From Metallyticus violacea (Eukaryota > Arthropoda > Insecta > Mantodea > Metallyticidae), in the NCBI GenBank assembly GCA_030762175.1, contig CM060837.1, forward strand, positions 9,070,001 through 9,134,000: a stretch of DNA of 64,000 nucleotides, in the 5' to 3' direction. This document shows, in pieces, positions 26,301 to 40,500 of the stretch (positions are counted from its first letter, which is position 1; every line of letters begins with the position of its first letter). The notes below the pieces were generated by a model. That model was not told where the DNA came from. It did not search any database and worked only from the letters and a program-made list of their open reading frames with translations. The translations under genes and the position numbers were made by a program.

Positions 26301-29300
26301 TGTCATTTTTAAAACTACAAATTATTGATTCTACTTCCTCTATACTTGTTTCATACAAATGTTCATATTAATGTAGAATAATTCCTATCTTATGTCCACA
26401 GTGATGTTACTTCTACTCATGCTTAAGAAATAACCATTTAACAAACTACAAATATTTTTTGGATCTGAATTTTTTTTTATTTAAAGATTGTTGAGGAAAG
26501 TGATAAAACTAATTTTTGAAATATATAGGAACCGACAGAAAAGGATTAATTATACTAAGAACAACAGATATAACCCCAAAACACATCAACATGCTATGCT
26601 ATTCTCAATAGCCTTACATGCAGATTAGTGAATTTTTCCACTCAATATTGATTAGTTGCTAGTGGCCATTGGGAATGCTTACATATTTATCATTTTTTCC
26701 CTAGCTTCCCGGTAAAGAGCTTCAAGAGTATTTAATTTGTTTGTTGCTATCAAGTTGGCTGCATTCAGTAGGTGTTCTTCATTTAGTCATATTCACATCC
26801 TTACACAATGGGCAGCAGCTGTCCTTGATTTAATTCATGCTGAAGAGAACAGACAATCATGTCTGACAATGATAGTAAGATACTATCTTCAGTAAACAAC
26901 CAACTTAAAACTAAATTAGATACAATGCAATCTAGGTCATTAAGAATAATAACAGGAGCTGTTAAAACAACAGTGAGATACTGTAGATAGTGAGATACTA
27001 TCTACAGTAAACAACCAACTTAAATATAAATATAAACAATGTATACAGTTTTTTTCACACTAACTCCATTCACTTACATAAAATTTGGAACATATGTTTC
27101 GGGAGCGATCCCTCCCATCTTCAGCCTGTTGACAAACTGTTGTTAAACGTGGCGGTTGGGTCTCTTGATGTTCTTGTGGTGGCATCTGTTGGTTCTATTA
27201 GGAATTTGCTGAGTTCATCCAATGGAGGGATATCGAAATTCATCAAATTATCCTTATTTTTTGTAATGAAAATGTTTTCCCAAGTGGAAAGTTCTATTGT
27301 ATTATGAAGTTGTTTAAGTAGTTTTATCTCTGATTTAATTTCATGATTTTTATTCCAAAAGTGCGCTGCTATTGCTGATTTATCAATTTGTTTTAAGCGA
27401 ATATTTCTGAAGTGTTCTTTTTTCCGGATTCCCAAATTCCTCTTCGTTTTTCCAATGTATTTTTTGTCGCAATCTGCACATTCTATTTCATAAATACCTG
27501 ACTTTTGTTCTGTTGGCATGTAGTCCTTTACTCTGCAACCTAATAAGTTCTTTATATTAAAATTGTTCTTTGGGGCTAACATAATTCCTTGTTCTCTGAA
27601 TATCTTTTTGAACTTATTGTGATAAATTGGGTGGTATGTGAAACTTTTGAATTTGTACCTTTCTTTTGCACTTTTAAGAGTGGAAACATCTCTTATTGCC
27701 TTTTGTTTTTTGGTTTTATTGATAATTTTTATTACTGTGTCTTTGTTGTATCCATTAGTTTCTCCTATCTTTATGATTTGTTGGTATTCCAATTTGAGTG
27801 AACCAACTTAAATCTAAATAGGATGCAATACAATTTAGGTCATTAAGAATAATAATAGGAGCTATTAAAACAACATCAATTACTATAATGCAGAGCAACC
27901 TGCCAGTTAAAATACAGCTAGATATTGAATTTGGCAATATTAAGGCAGAAATTAAAGTACCTAATCAACATATAAATGGATTCATATTCCAGACAGCTAC
28001 AATGATTAAAAACACAACAGACTTTCAAAAAATTACATAGAACACATTTTAAAAATAAACACCAAAAATGCCATCAGCATGAAACTAAATCTGGATTCAG
28101 TGGTCTCCAAGGAGAACGACACACCTGATTGACAGCACTTATTATAATAAACAACTATTATATTACTGCTACATGGTGTAGAGTATATACAGATGGATCA
28201 CTTAAAAATGGAGAAGCAGGCTTTGGAATATACTGTAATTCTCTCAATATATATTTGGGACAGTTAATTTTGATGGAAAACAATAACCATTAAGCAGCTT
28301 TAGAAAATTACTGTATAAGCCTAAAATAAATAAAAGCATTGTTATCTTCAGTGATTAAATCAGCACTACAAAGTATAATGAAACACAGTTACCCAGCAAT
28401 AAACACCATAAATGACATAAGAAAACTTTATCATACAATCCAGATCAAAAATAGTTTTTCATTGGATCCCAAGCCATGTTGAATTAAAGGAGAACGACAC
28501 TGCTGATACTTTAGCAAAAAAAAAAAAAGGAGCCGCCATAATATTTAAACTCACTATTGAACTAGAACTTCTTTCTAAATTGAAACTCATATAAAAAAAA
28601 ATAATTACCAAACAAGAACAACAAAATATCCAACAAAAACTTAAAGGAAAACCACATGAAAATCTAAAGACTTTCAGCCATCTTTTATTGAAACCAAGAA
28701 AAATTGGAGTTGCCCAATGCCACTTAATTGTCAGACATGATTGCCTGTTCTCTTCAGCATGAATTAAATCAAGGACAGCTGCTGCCCATTGTGTAAGGAT
28801 GTGAATACAATTCTAAATGAAGAACATCTACTGAATGCAGTCAACTTGATAGCAACAAACAAATTAAATAATTTGGAAGCTCTTTACTGGGAAGCTAGGG
28901 AAAAAATGATAAAAATGTAAGCATCCCCAATGGCCACTAGCGACTAACTAATATTGAGTGGAAAATTCACTAATCTGCATGTAAGGCTATTGAAAATAGC
29001 GAGTTGATGTGTTTTGGGGTTATAGCTGTTCTTAATATAATTAATCCCTTTCTGTTGGTTCCTATACATTTCAAAAATTAGTTTTATCACTTTCCTCAAC
29101 AATCTTTAACTAAAAGGGGTGGAGGCAATTAAATAATTCTTTTCAATTTCCAAAGTAATTTAGATTGATTTTTTCTGTATATTTAATAATTTCAAATTAT
29201 TGTTAATCAGATCTTTTGGTATAATTGCAAGAACATTACTAATAAGTCTGAACTACATTTTAAAAAACACTACAAATGCTTAAGTGATATGTGTTTAAAA

Positions 29301-31547
29301 AAAGCTTAGGAATTGATGTAGTGGACGAACTATGCAGTACATACAGTATGTCCAGAAAAACTGGCTGGCCATTCACCATATTTTTTTGTCTTCTGAACAC
29401 ATGGCAATCAACTCCTTATTAATTTATAAAACTGACAATGCTATTTCAGAAGAATCAGTCATCTGCTCACCATTTCTAAAAGAACTTGCTTTTGACTTGG
29501 TGAAAGATCATTTTGGCTCATTGGTTGACATTGAAGATTTTACCATTGTAAACCAGATCCACTGTGCAAAGAATTAATGATGTAGAGGAAAAAATCACCA
29601 ACAAGAAAAAATGTTACCCTTAGATCAATTTGAAATATATCCAAATGAAAAGGGTCATAAATAACTACTTTGTAGTGATTTGTAAAGACCATTCTATCTT
29701 TATGCAAAGAGTGTACCAATTTAAATGCTGGAAGTGATCATAGTGTGTGAGTGGTAGCCATAAAATACTCGTGTTTTATTTTTACATTTGTATTAATATG
29801 AAAATCAAAATCCAACAATGTAGTTTTTTTTTTTAAGGAAGATTTACTCATAGTTTGTATTCGTATGTATTGTTAAATTAAAGAGAAATGTTTTTAAAAG
29901 TTCCTAACATTGATAAAATTATGGCATTTCAGTAATAATTATATTTTGTTGTTAATAGTACTAATCTTATTTTGGGGTAAAAAAAATACCCAGCACGTGT
30001 GCTAATTCCATAAATTCATGGCATGTGCTGGCAGTTAAAGGATGCATTTAAGATAATAAACTTAAAACCTTATGGCAAAACACTAAAATAAACTGACAGC
30101 ATATACCTACTGTGAAAGGCTTATGCTTTTCTGATTGTCTCTTTACATTAAGTGCTAGTAATGTTTATATTTATTGGTTTCATTTCTGTGAAAAAAAATT
30201 TAGCTATTAGGCATTTAATGTGCATTACCTATTATTTCACTTATATTCAATGTTTAATTTTACAGTTGGACATTGAAGATCGTGAAATATTCAAATATAT
30301 ACAACATAGCACCGTACCTATTCCATTTTTAACTTTGCTCATACTGCAGTTCTGTTTCATCATTATAGATAGAATCCTGTACTTGCGTAAGCTTCTGGTA
30401 GGAAAGATAATTTTTCAATTTCTGCTTGTTATTTCCATGCATATATGGATGTATTTTATACTTCCATCACTTACCAGAAGGTAAGAAAATTTATTTGTAT
30501 TATAATTTTTAGATAATTAGGACAATCACCATGCAGATCTAAATATATATAATCTTAGGACAACCCTAATAGTTTTCTAATATGAAGTATAACTGTAATC
30601 AAAAGTACATTGTATTTCTCAGAAATTAAGAAAAAGGAAATGCCATTAATTGCTACCCACATAGCAGAAATAAATTGTATGAAACTACATAGGCTTTTAT
30701 TGCTTTTAGTTGTGATAACTTGGATTATCATGTTCTTTGCCCAATATTCTAGTCATCTTAATTATATTGCGTTTATATCCACTAGGATATAAATAAATAG
30801 AAAAGCCAATAAAAACCTTAGCTTTATCTCCAGAATCACTCATCTTGAGCAAAAACTGTTAACTCTGACTATGTATTATGCGAACAAATCAACAATGAAT
30901 AGTAAGTGCACCATTTACTCACTTTGTTTTAGCAAGTTAACCAACTTTGAATATAATCAAAAATATTATTTTTTGTTAAAAGGCCAAAAGTCCCTAACAT
31001 AAATTATTAAATTTTAGAGATTAATTTAGCTATTTGTACTGTAATTCTTAAAACCATTTTATCATAAAATAATGTGTCTATGATAGGGGACTTACAGATA
31101 TGGTCATAGCATTGTATTATTTTTTTTTAAATTGTTAATATCCTAACAAGTAGAGGAAGCCTGTTTTTTCTAGTTTCCTGCATTCTTGCGACATGGCCAC
31201 CAGAATACCATTTGCTTCTGGTGGCTAGTTGTGCAATTACTATTGTCTGAGATAGCTGGTTTATTACTACTGTAGGTATTTTGTCCTTATTAAAAGTTAT
31301 TTCCAGGATCTAACATTGCATTTTTCTTTGACTTATTTGAATTTTGTTATTTTGTTTTTCTGTTAGTGACCAAGTCTGGCACCCATAAAATAATACAACA
31401 TATACAGAGGTTTTGAGCATCTGGATTCTGATTTTCTTAGTTAGTGTTTGATCTAAAAGTATAAATCTAAGAATGCTCTCTAGGTTAATGAGATTCTTCT
31501 TTGTATTTCTTTTTCCATTTTATCTTAGAAAGAAATCTGTTGCCCTA

Positions 31548-31578
<31 letters not shown>

Positions 31579-34500
31579 TTGCTAACATATGTGAGAACTG
31601 TTCCATCTCTTTGTATTGGGTCCATTTGACATTAACTGTGTCTTTAGTTTGTTTAGTGAGAGCCATGCATTTTTGTTATGCTCACTTAATTGTTCCAGTA
31701 TAGTTTGTAGTGCTCTCGATGTTTTGGCAAATCAGACCACATCATCGACAAATCTAGATTTGTCGATGATGTTGATGATCTAGATTTGTTAGTTAACTGC
31801 CGTTTATGTTGATTCTGAAATTGTTGTACCAATTTATTTTCCTGAATATGTGCTCCATTATACAGGTAAAGAGTTTGGGAGAGATTGGATCACCTTGGGA
31901 ATTTCTCTTTCTAATCAGAATGATTGTCCTTTTTCTTCTGATTTTACCTTCAGGAACCTTTGATTGTAGACTGTGTAGAATATAAATGTATTTTACCTCT
32001 ATTCCTTTGCTGTCAGGGCATGTAGTATACTGTATGTTTAATTGAGTCGAGGACCTTGCTATAGCCAATAAAAGGCAAGATATAGTTTCAGATGGAATTC
32101 CTCTGCTTTCTCTATCAGCTGGTTTATAGTTGGAGATGGCCTATTGTGCTAAATCTTATATGGTGACCTGCTTGTTCTAGTACTTGATTTTCATCTAAGG
32201 TCTTCATTATTCTTCTAGCTAAGATTTTCACGAACAGTTTGTATATATTTGAGATCAGGATTTATACATTTGTAGTTGCTTATGTCATCTCTGGTGCTTA
32301 TTTTGTATACAAGAACAATAACACTGGTTTTCCATTATTTAGGTATGTCCTCTGTTTCTAGAATTGCATTGGAGATTTTGGTGATTATGGGTGTTAACTG
32401 GCCTTCTACTAGATTTAGTAATTCGTTTAATATTCCATCTTCACCTGGGATCTTCCAGTTCTTCAGTTCAGACTTCACAGCTCAGGATAGGTGGAGGTTA
32501 TATGTTTGGAATATTTGGTATCTGGTTCTTCAGCAGATTGGGGATGAAGCTTAAATATAAGTGTTTGTAGTAGTTCATAATTAGTTGATTATGTCTTTTC
32601 TTGATGTTATGCTTTCCCCCTTGGTCTGTTTGTTCCAATTATTCATTTCTTTCCTTTATTCAAATTTCCCTTTAAAATGTAAAAATAAAAAAATTAACCA
32701 ATAAGACTCAAACTCAGTAACAATGATCTGCTTTTACTTGATGCCAGTATCAGCTTTTACTCTGCCTAAGAGACATGCTTCACAACTTCCATTTGTTATT
32801 ATAGTGTCATTTCATGGAAACATCACCATTCAGTAATGTAAGGTTCTTTAGAAACTTATTACAATAATGGTGAAATTTGAACAGGCAGATCTTACATTCC
32901 TATCTCAAATTGCTTGTCCAAAAAACACTCTACAATCTCTGAAATAATTGCAGTGTAGTTTATTAACATCTTTATATCTAGAGTAATATCTAGTCCTTTT
33001 TAATACATATGAGACAATATTAACATAGCTGGAACAATCAGTATTTATATACATTCTTACACTAAAAATATGGTATATTTTTTTAGGCAGTTAAAGGAAG
33101 AAGCAGCTACTCAAATATGGTATGTGATAAAATGCATCTATTTTCTTCTATCAGCATATCAGATTCGAAGTGGATATCCAAATCACTCCAATAGATATTT
33201 TTTTTGCAAAAATAATGGCTATTTAAATTTGATGCTCATAAAAGGGTGAGTATACAATTACCATGGCTATCATAAGTTCCCCCACGCTGTCTTAAGCAAA
33301 GAATAAGAAAATCATAAAAGAAAAGTAGCATAGGGGCATTAATTCAAATGAAGGGACTAATATGTGATATCATAAGGGTTTGGATATTGCAATATTCGTA
33401 TATGAATTTTAAAAGGTGATTGTACAAGGGCCTGTAATATAGCAAGAATATGTGCACATAAAATTTAACTCTTAGTCATACTTAATACTCTACATAGGCA
33501 TCATAACATATGTATTAAGCACATACATCAACTATATTATCCTGATTTATTAAAATAGTACTATATTATGTAATTTGAACCTTTTTCATTCACTTGGAAT
33601 GAAATTTATTGAAATGCCAAGAAAAATACAACTAAGAAATGGTCTCCATCCATCTGGCCCAAGCCATTTCAGATGTAACCCCTCACAATTACAAAAAAAT
33701 TTAATACAATAATCATTTTGTACTAACCCTTTATCTAATTTCTAAATAATTAAACAAAGTACAAAATTTCCACCTTGATTGTATCAGACTTCAGTCCGCG
33801 GTTCATCAGCAGTAGCCTACTCCATCCAGGGGACTAAAACGAAATATTTCAATTACTGTACCTATACCATTATTTTATCAGCTAGCTACAGACTCTAAAA
33901 ACTACTAATTCCTTTATATCTCAAATATCTACTTAACACCTTAAATTAATAAATCCACCATACAATGATATACCTCTGCATATTACCCAGTTCAAACAAT
34001 TCCATGCCATAAATCTAATTCACTAAAACCAAAGATCATTTACTTATTAATCATCCATACTCATTTATTTTTAACTGTATGCAAATATTCCCTTAAATTT
34101 CTTAATTGAGATTTGTCCCCAAAAATGTTCCTTACTGCTATCTCAAATCTTATGCAAACCCATTTTACTTCGATCAAGTGACTCATCCACTCTCTTGTTT
34201 CTGGACATTCAAATAGGATATAAATCACATTTTAATTACTCCAACCCAATGGACTTACATTCTGTTCCAGATTTCTTCTAATTCCCTTTAGTCTCCATGT
34301 TTCTTATCTAAACCATGCTAACCTCTCTCTCTCTTTCTTATTATATTTATTAATATAACCCTCATTCATACAATTTCATCCACTTAATATTCCATTTTTT
34401 TAAAAAGTATATATTCTTTGAAAAGTAAGTTTAATAAACATTAAAACATCCTTACACAGTTTTCTTGTTAAGTAATACATTTTTTCAGTAAGTAAATGTA

Positions 34501-37500
34501 ATAATCTGTGAATTTTAATAAAATGTTTGTATCTTATTACATTCATTGTGCTATATTAATTACAGCTGAGAAGTGAACATTAATTCTGATAACTTTGGCA
34601 CATTATTACATTATTTAACTTTGCCACTGTTAAAAAATAACCAACAACCACAGCAGTAAAGAAAAAATATGCAGCAAGTACATGGCATTTAACTGCTGGT
34701 TGTGTTTGATACTGTACAAAATTGCAGTGGCAAAATTTGTTATATTTTTTACAGATTTTAAGTTACTTATGATAGGCAAACATAGAGTTAGTGTCTATTA
34801 CATCATTAGGCACAGGACCTTTCAATTTTCATGTCTATGATTGAAAGTGGCAAAAAATGTATTCTGTATGCAATATTTTAATACATAAATTCTGAAAATT
34901 GCTTTTGAAATGTTACATTTGTTACCTTGGAATTACCCTAATCAAGTTGCCTATTTTTCAATGTAATTATTCCCACCAATGTAATTATTAAAATGTGTCC
35001 AATATCAATTGTATCTATGTACTAAAGTTATCAACAAAATCAATAGATGAGACTGTGACTGCTATTGCTACTACCACCAAAAATAAACATATCATTTTTT
35101 GGGAGGCCTTTGAAAATATTTTACAATATGTTTACGGAATGTCGGAATCCACACAGTGAAACTTTTGTTAATCTTATTTTGATTTAAAGTAAAACACTAA
35201 AAAAACACTTTATTGTGACGACATGATTTTTAGTGTTTTACTTTAAATCAAAATAAGATATTTTACAATGTATAAACTTGGACCTTCATAGAAAATTGCA
35301 ACATATGCTAAAGATGATTTGTCAGTATCTATTGTTTGCTTCACAAACATATTTCTAAGAATTTTATTTAACCTATAAATAAATTAAGGAACCTCTTTGT
35401 TCCTTAACTTGGACAATGAACTGTCTTAAGTTCAGTCATTTACAAACCATTGTACAACAATTTCATCTTGATATTATGTGAGGAGGATTCAAAAAGTAGT
35501 TTTGTTTCCATAATTTGGCAGCATTGTACAAAAAGAGTGGCACTTGCACAGAAGAGAGTTCATGTTTAGTTCTTCCTATAGAATCATAGTTGTAATAGCA
35601 ACCAGAGGTGCACTGTAGCAAGAATACAAAATAGCACACCAACTGAAAATTTAATCTAAGATTGAAGTAAAATAACAGTATAATTTTTGTGGGAAAATTC
35701 TTGATTTCATATTGAAATTTTGGCTTTGAATGAGCCAAATGCAATGTCATTTCCTGCCATATTGAAATTGTGTCAGCAGTTTGGTCAAGTCTGTAACAGA
35801 TGTGACTAATGCTAATCGACAAGGAAGAGTCTAACAAAGTCAGCACAGAAAATATTGTGTTCCAGGTTGATTCAATGGTTCTCAGCAATTGCAGAGTGAA
35901 TGTTGCAGAATTGAACAGGAGTTGGGTATATTAATCATTTGATCATCGGGAGCATATTTCTATTGTCACGGAATCAAAAAATGAGTGAACATCCAAACAA
36001 GTGTTTACAGAGACTGGATAATTATATTGAAAAATAGTGCGTTATATCTGTCATAATTAGAGCCCAGATTTTTATGTACTAAAGACTTCATAATATTTAT
36101 TTTACGTATTAAAAATTACAAAAATATGTGCTAAAATTGAAAAATATTTTTAAAAAAATTAAAACTGAACACAAGAAAATATTAACTTACTAGAAAAATG
36201 AATATTGGAACTCTCCGATTGCAGCTAAGCATCAGATTTAAACTCCTCATTGGAATTACAGTATAAAACAAATGTCATCTCCAGATTGCACATGACAAAG
36301 CCTTATCTATTATAACAGGGCAATCCTTATATTGAGAAAAGCAACATTCTGCATCACATGATGTTAACCTTACATACTTGAAGAAGAGAATACCATTACA
36401 GATACATTTTCAAATTCGCTTATGTTTTGGCCTTCCAAAATTTGATCAACTTTACAGAGGATTTGGTAGCCACTGTTTTTCTCAAACATAACCTGAAATT
36501 TTTTTCTTATAACTTCTTTTTTTGAATCTGAGATACTGTTAAGTTGTTTTTCAACAAACTGTACTTCTTTAACTGAATTACATATTTAAAACAAACTATT
36601 TCAGAAGGATGCATACCAGTTACAACAAAACATTTACCTTTCAGTATTCACAAATGCTTTATAGTTTTTCCAGGTCCACACTTTAGCACTCATAGCTTGA
36701 GTTATAAAATGTTTACACTTCATACTATCACTTTTTCCTCTCTCTCTTGGTACGCAATTGATTTACTGCATCTTCAAAAATCCCCTTGGATAACACCAGT
36801 TGGTCCTGGTGGTGCAGTGGTTACCATACTTTCCTCCTAAATACAAGATCGCGGGTTCGACCTGACCAGGACTGATGGATTTTTTCTGGCATAAAAATCC
36901 TAAGTATGGCTTCCTTTGGAAGGAAAGTAAAGCCATGGGTCCCGTGTCATAGATTTACGGCACGAAAAAGAACCTCAAACCTGAAAGAGAGGCCTCTGAG
37001 CAAAATTTGTCGGCCATTTCATGCCCTGGGTTGAATGGGACACTGATGACCTGAGATGTTAAAGAGCGTCCATAAATAAATCAATCAAAAAAAATGGATA
37101 ACCCCAATATATCCCTTTTTTCTCCAACTTCTCCAACTTGATTCTGGTAGCACATTATAATGTGTTGTTATAAATGCCAGATCATTGCAGAGTTCTTCAT
37201 GGTACAGCAACTATTTTAACTCTCAAACTGAAGCAGCTTCGTCTCCTAATACAGCATCAAGTACCTCACTTATTTTGTCCAAATTGTTGCTGTAATAGGC
37301 TGCAGAGATCTAGGTTCCCCATCCAGTGAGAACTGGCTATGGAGATAAACTGAGCTCTGATGCCATGTCCTTTAAAAACACATTTTTGGGAGAGTGATTT
37401 TAGGAAAACTTTCTTGATGTTTGAAATCAACTTATCCATGAGGGGATACGAACTTCTTACTTCTTCAGTGATTCTGTGCAATCTGAGGGTTAGACATTTG

Positions 37501-40500
37501 AGACAGCATTTTCAGGTAGAGAACTTTCAAGGTTTTAGCTGCTCTTTTTATGTACTTGCCACATCTGTGACAAAAAGTAGGTTATTATTATGCTGTATTC
37601 CATGTGGCCATAATAGCATTAAGGAATCTGTAAAAAAGTCAGCCACTATAGAACTGTTTGCTCTGTCCAACTTTTCTGTTATCAAAAAAATGCTGATGAT
37701 AAGTCACTTTGCTTGCTTCCATAGTTCCAGTGATGACATTGGCCATCTATTTAACCTGACATTCGTATATTAAAATCATAGGTAGATTAAAAGTAAAACT
37801 ACTTAAAATCATGTCTACACATTAAAACACTCTTGACGTTCCACTCTTAAAACTTTTTTAAAATACTGGGACATATTTCCTGAGACCTTGCTCACATTGT
37901 CAACCATGAATGACTAACGGATCAATCTAAACTCCTACATTAATTCAAATAAAAGCATATGAAAATTGCCAATGGATATACTGTTGAGATCAAGGAGCTA
38001 ACATTGCAACTGATTGCAATTATGAAGACAGTGAAGTTATAGTGTGTGATGCTTCTTCTATTAACTCTGTCCTACTAACAACCTCTTTGATTTTATTCAA
38101 CAGTTTCAACTTCTATTTAAGCATACAAACATTTTGCTTAGGCTTCAAGAAATCCATCGCTCAGCAGTAGGTTAATTTGTTTTACCTACTATCTATAGTT
38201 GTGGTGGTGAATGCCACATTATCTTATTCACTACAATGTTAATGTAAAGTGTGAAGTTATACTATGTGTTGTAGTTATCATGCATGCTCATGTAAAGTCA
38301 CTCTGTATCCAAAGTAGCATGTATGAAGCTATTAGAAGACAATAAATTGATTGTACGTCTATAATTGTGATTTTTTCCCCCTTTTTTGCTTTTCTTATTG
38401 AAAAAATGTATTAATTTGGTACTGACAGTTATTTAGGCATGCCAAAAATGAGAGATTTTACTGTTATATTATGTGCATATTATTTAATATATGTAAGTAC
38501 ATCTAGATTTACTCAACTGTGAATAATAAATCTATATAGAAGAACCAGAATCATTCTGCCATTGCCACTTGCAATTTTGAACTATTTGCTCATTAATTTA
38601 CATAATGAAGATCAGTTTTTTGTTCCGTAACTTATGTCTTTCTTTTCAGGTTTCTTACATTTCCATACCTTTTTGAGTTAAGGGGAATAACAGATTGGAT
38701 GTGGACAGACACTTCCCTGACACTGTGGGAATGGTTAAAAACGGAAGAGATATTTTTACAGTTATACACAATAAAGTACATTCGAAAGTTAGAAAAAGAT
38801 TATCCACAAACCAGAGGAGTAAAAATGGGCTTGTTTTTCAAATATATAATAGGAGGAACTTTTCTGTTTATCTTACTTGCTACTATTTGGTCTCCATTAA
38901 TTGTTTATGCACTTCGTGGTACAGTAGGCATTATTAATATTCCTGCCAAAGCTTCCATTAAGGTGGAAATCAATAATTATGAGCCTATATATGAGATGCA
39001 AACCAGTCACTTAATTGGCAGGTATGTAATAATGGAGTTTTATTTATAGTTTATCATTTAAAAAGCAAGCTTGGTAGATGTTTGTGCACTGCCTTTAAGG
39101 TTTTACATTTTTTTCAATAGATACAGACCTGAAATATAATGGTAACTAGAGATTCCAAATTTTCTGAGTTCTCACAGTAATACTGTTTTTATAATAACAA
39201 AAATTACTGAATGCACATAAAACATACAGTACTTATATTAGGTATTATAAATATCTTTTATTAATAGTTGAAATTTGTTAATATCCATAAATATGAACTG
39301 TAACTTGTATTAAATATCTGTTTATACTTAATTACAAATGAATATTATGTTGGGAAATTGTAGCTTTTTGCACATGCCCTATATCAAATAATGTAACCAA
39401 AAATCTTAGCAAGGTCTCCAAGGTATATAGAGTTAGATGACAGAGGTTTGTGGTTTTGTGCTTGGAGGAGGACATAGTAGCTTAGTTGGTTAGGGTGTCA
39501 GCCTGGAAGGCTGAAGATCTATGGTTTGAATCTCAGTCATGAACGAAATTTTTCAAGTCTGATTCTTCATTTTCAAACTGTAGCTCGTTCTCCCTAATAT
39601 ATTTTCCCCACTTTCAATTTGTAAACCATTAAAGCAAGCGAGTATCTTAGGAGAACAATGAACAAATATGGTTCATAGTAACTTTTGCTTTATTCTAGCC
39701 TGTAATTTACTCTGTGATTCACTTTCATTAGTTGCACCATAATAGCAATGAGCATTTATTTACTGGAAGATCATAAAGCAACAAAACTATTCAACACAGG
39801 ATTATATAATTTCTCAGATTCTGTGTGCAAAGTCTGATAAAACCTCATAAAAGTCTCTTGTTTTTATAAAGTAATGTTCTCCATGCTAAAGCACACCAAA
39901 ACTTGTTCATATGCACAGATATTGATTGTTTTGTCAATCATAATAGCAAAAAAATAATGTTTATGCATATGCTCTAAAAGGACTCTTTGAATCTATTTTT
40001 ACAAATGGAGAGATTATTTCTTTCAAAAATATCATAAGTTAGCCATTTAAAACTGTAAATTTAAGCTCGTGTGATCTTCAGAATACAATTTTAATCAATT
40101 TCAATATGTTTGCAAATAGCCAAATATTACTGAGCTAAGTATAAAGAGAAATGATGATACACATTAATGCATTGCACACTTAATTAATTTTGCTGTGTTT
40201 AGATTTACTCAGTAATTTGGAAATATTCTGCCAGGGCTTATCAATTTGCAAGACAATGTGAAAGCTCAAAATAGCTCACTAGTTTCATGTATCTTAAATC
40301 TCACTATAGGTTTTTCCAATGCTTTAAATATAATGCTTTAAACATAACCACTTTACAAAACCATTCAGCTACATGCTTGACAATGGCACTTTAATATATA
40401 TCATTTATAGCCTTATGAAATATCTTATTTTGCAATAATTAATCCAATTATATGATTCTGTCTATTCCATGTGGAAACACATCCATTCCTTTATGGCCAC

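Noticed and set aside
29332..29577. 81-codon forward open frame as a possible extra Piezo exon
   Set aside because: Exons 6 and 7 join in phase 0 and match the family without a gap. No acceptor and donor frame the ORF.
31735..31790. Short inverted repeat 'atcgacaaatctagat' as a regulatory site
   Set aside because: It lies inside the RTE-type LINE relic and looks like a small local duplication with inversion. Nothing ties it to regulation.
35463..35888. 141-codon reverse open frame
   Set aside because: No domain, signal or family resemblance. The composition is that of AT-rich chance ORFs, and it is in no phase relation to a splice site.
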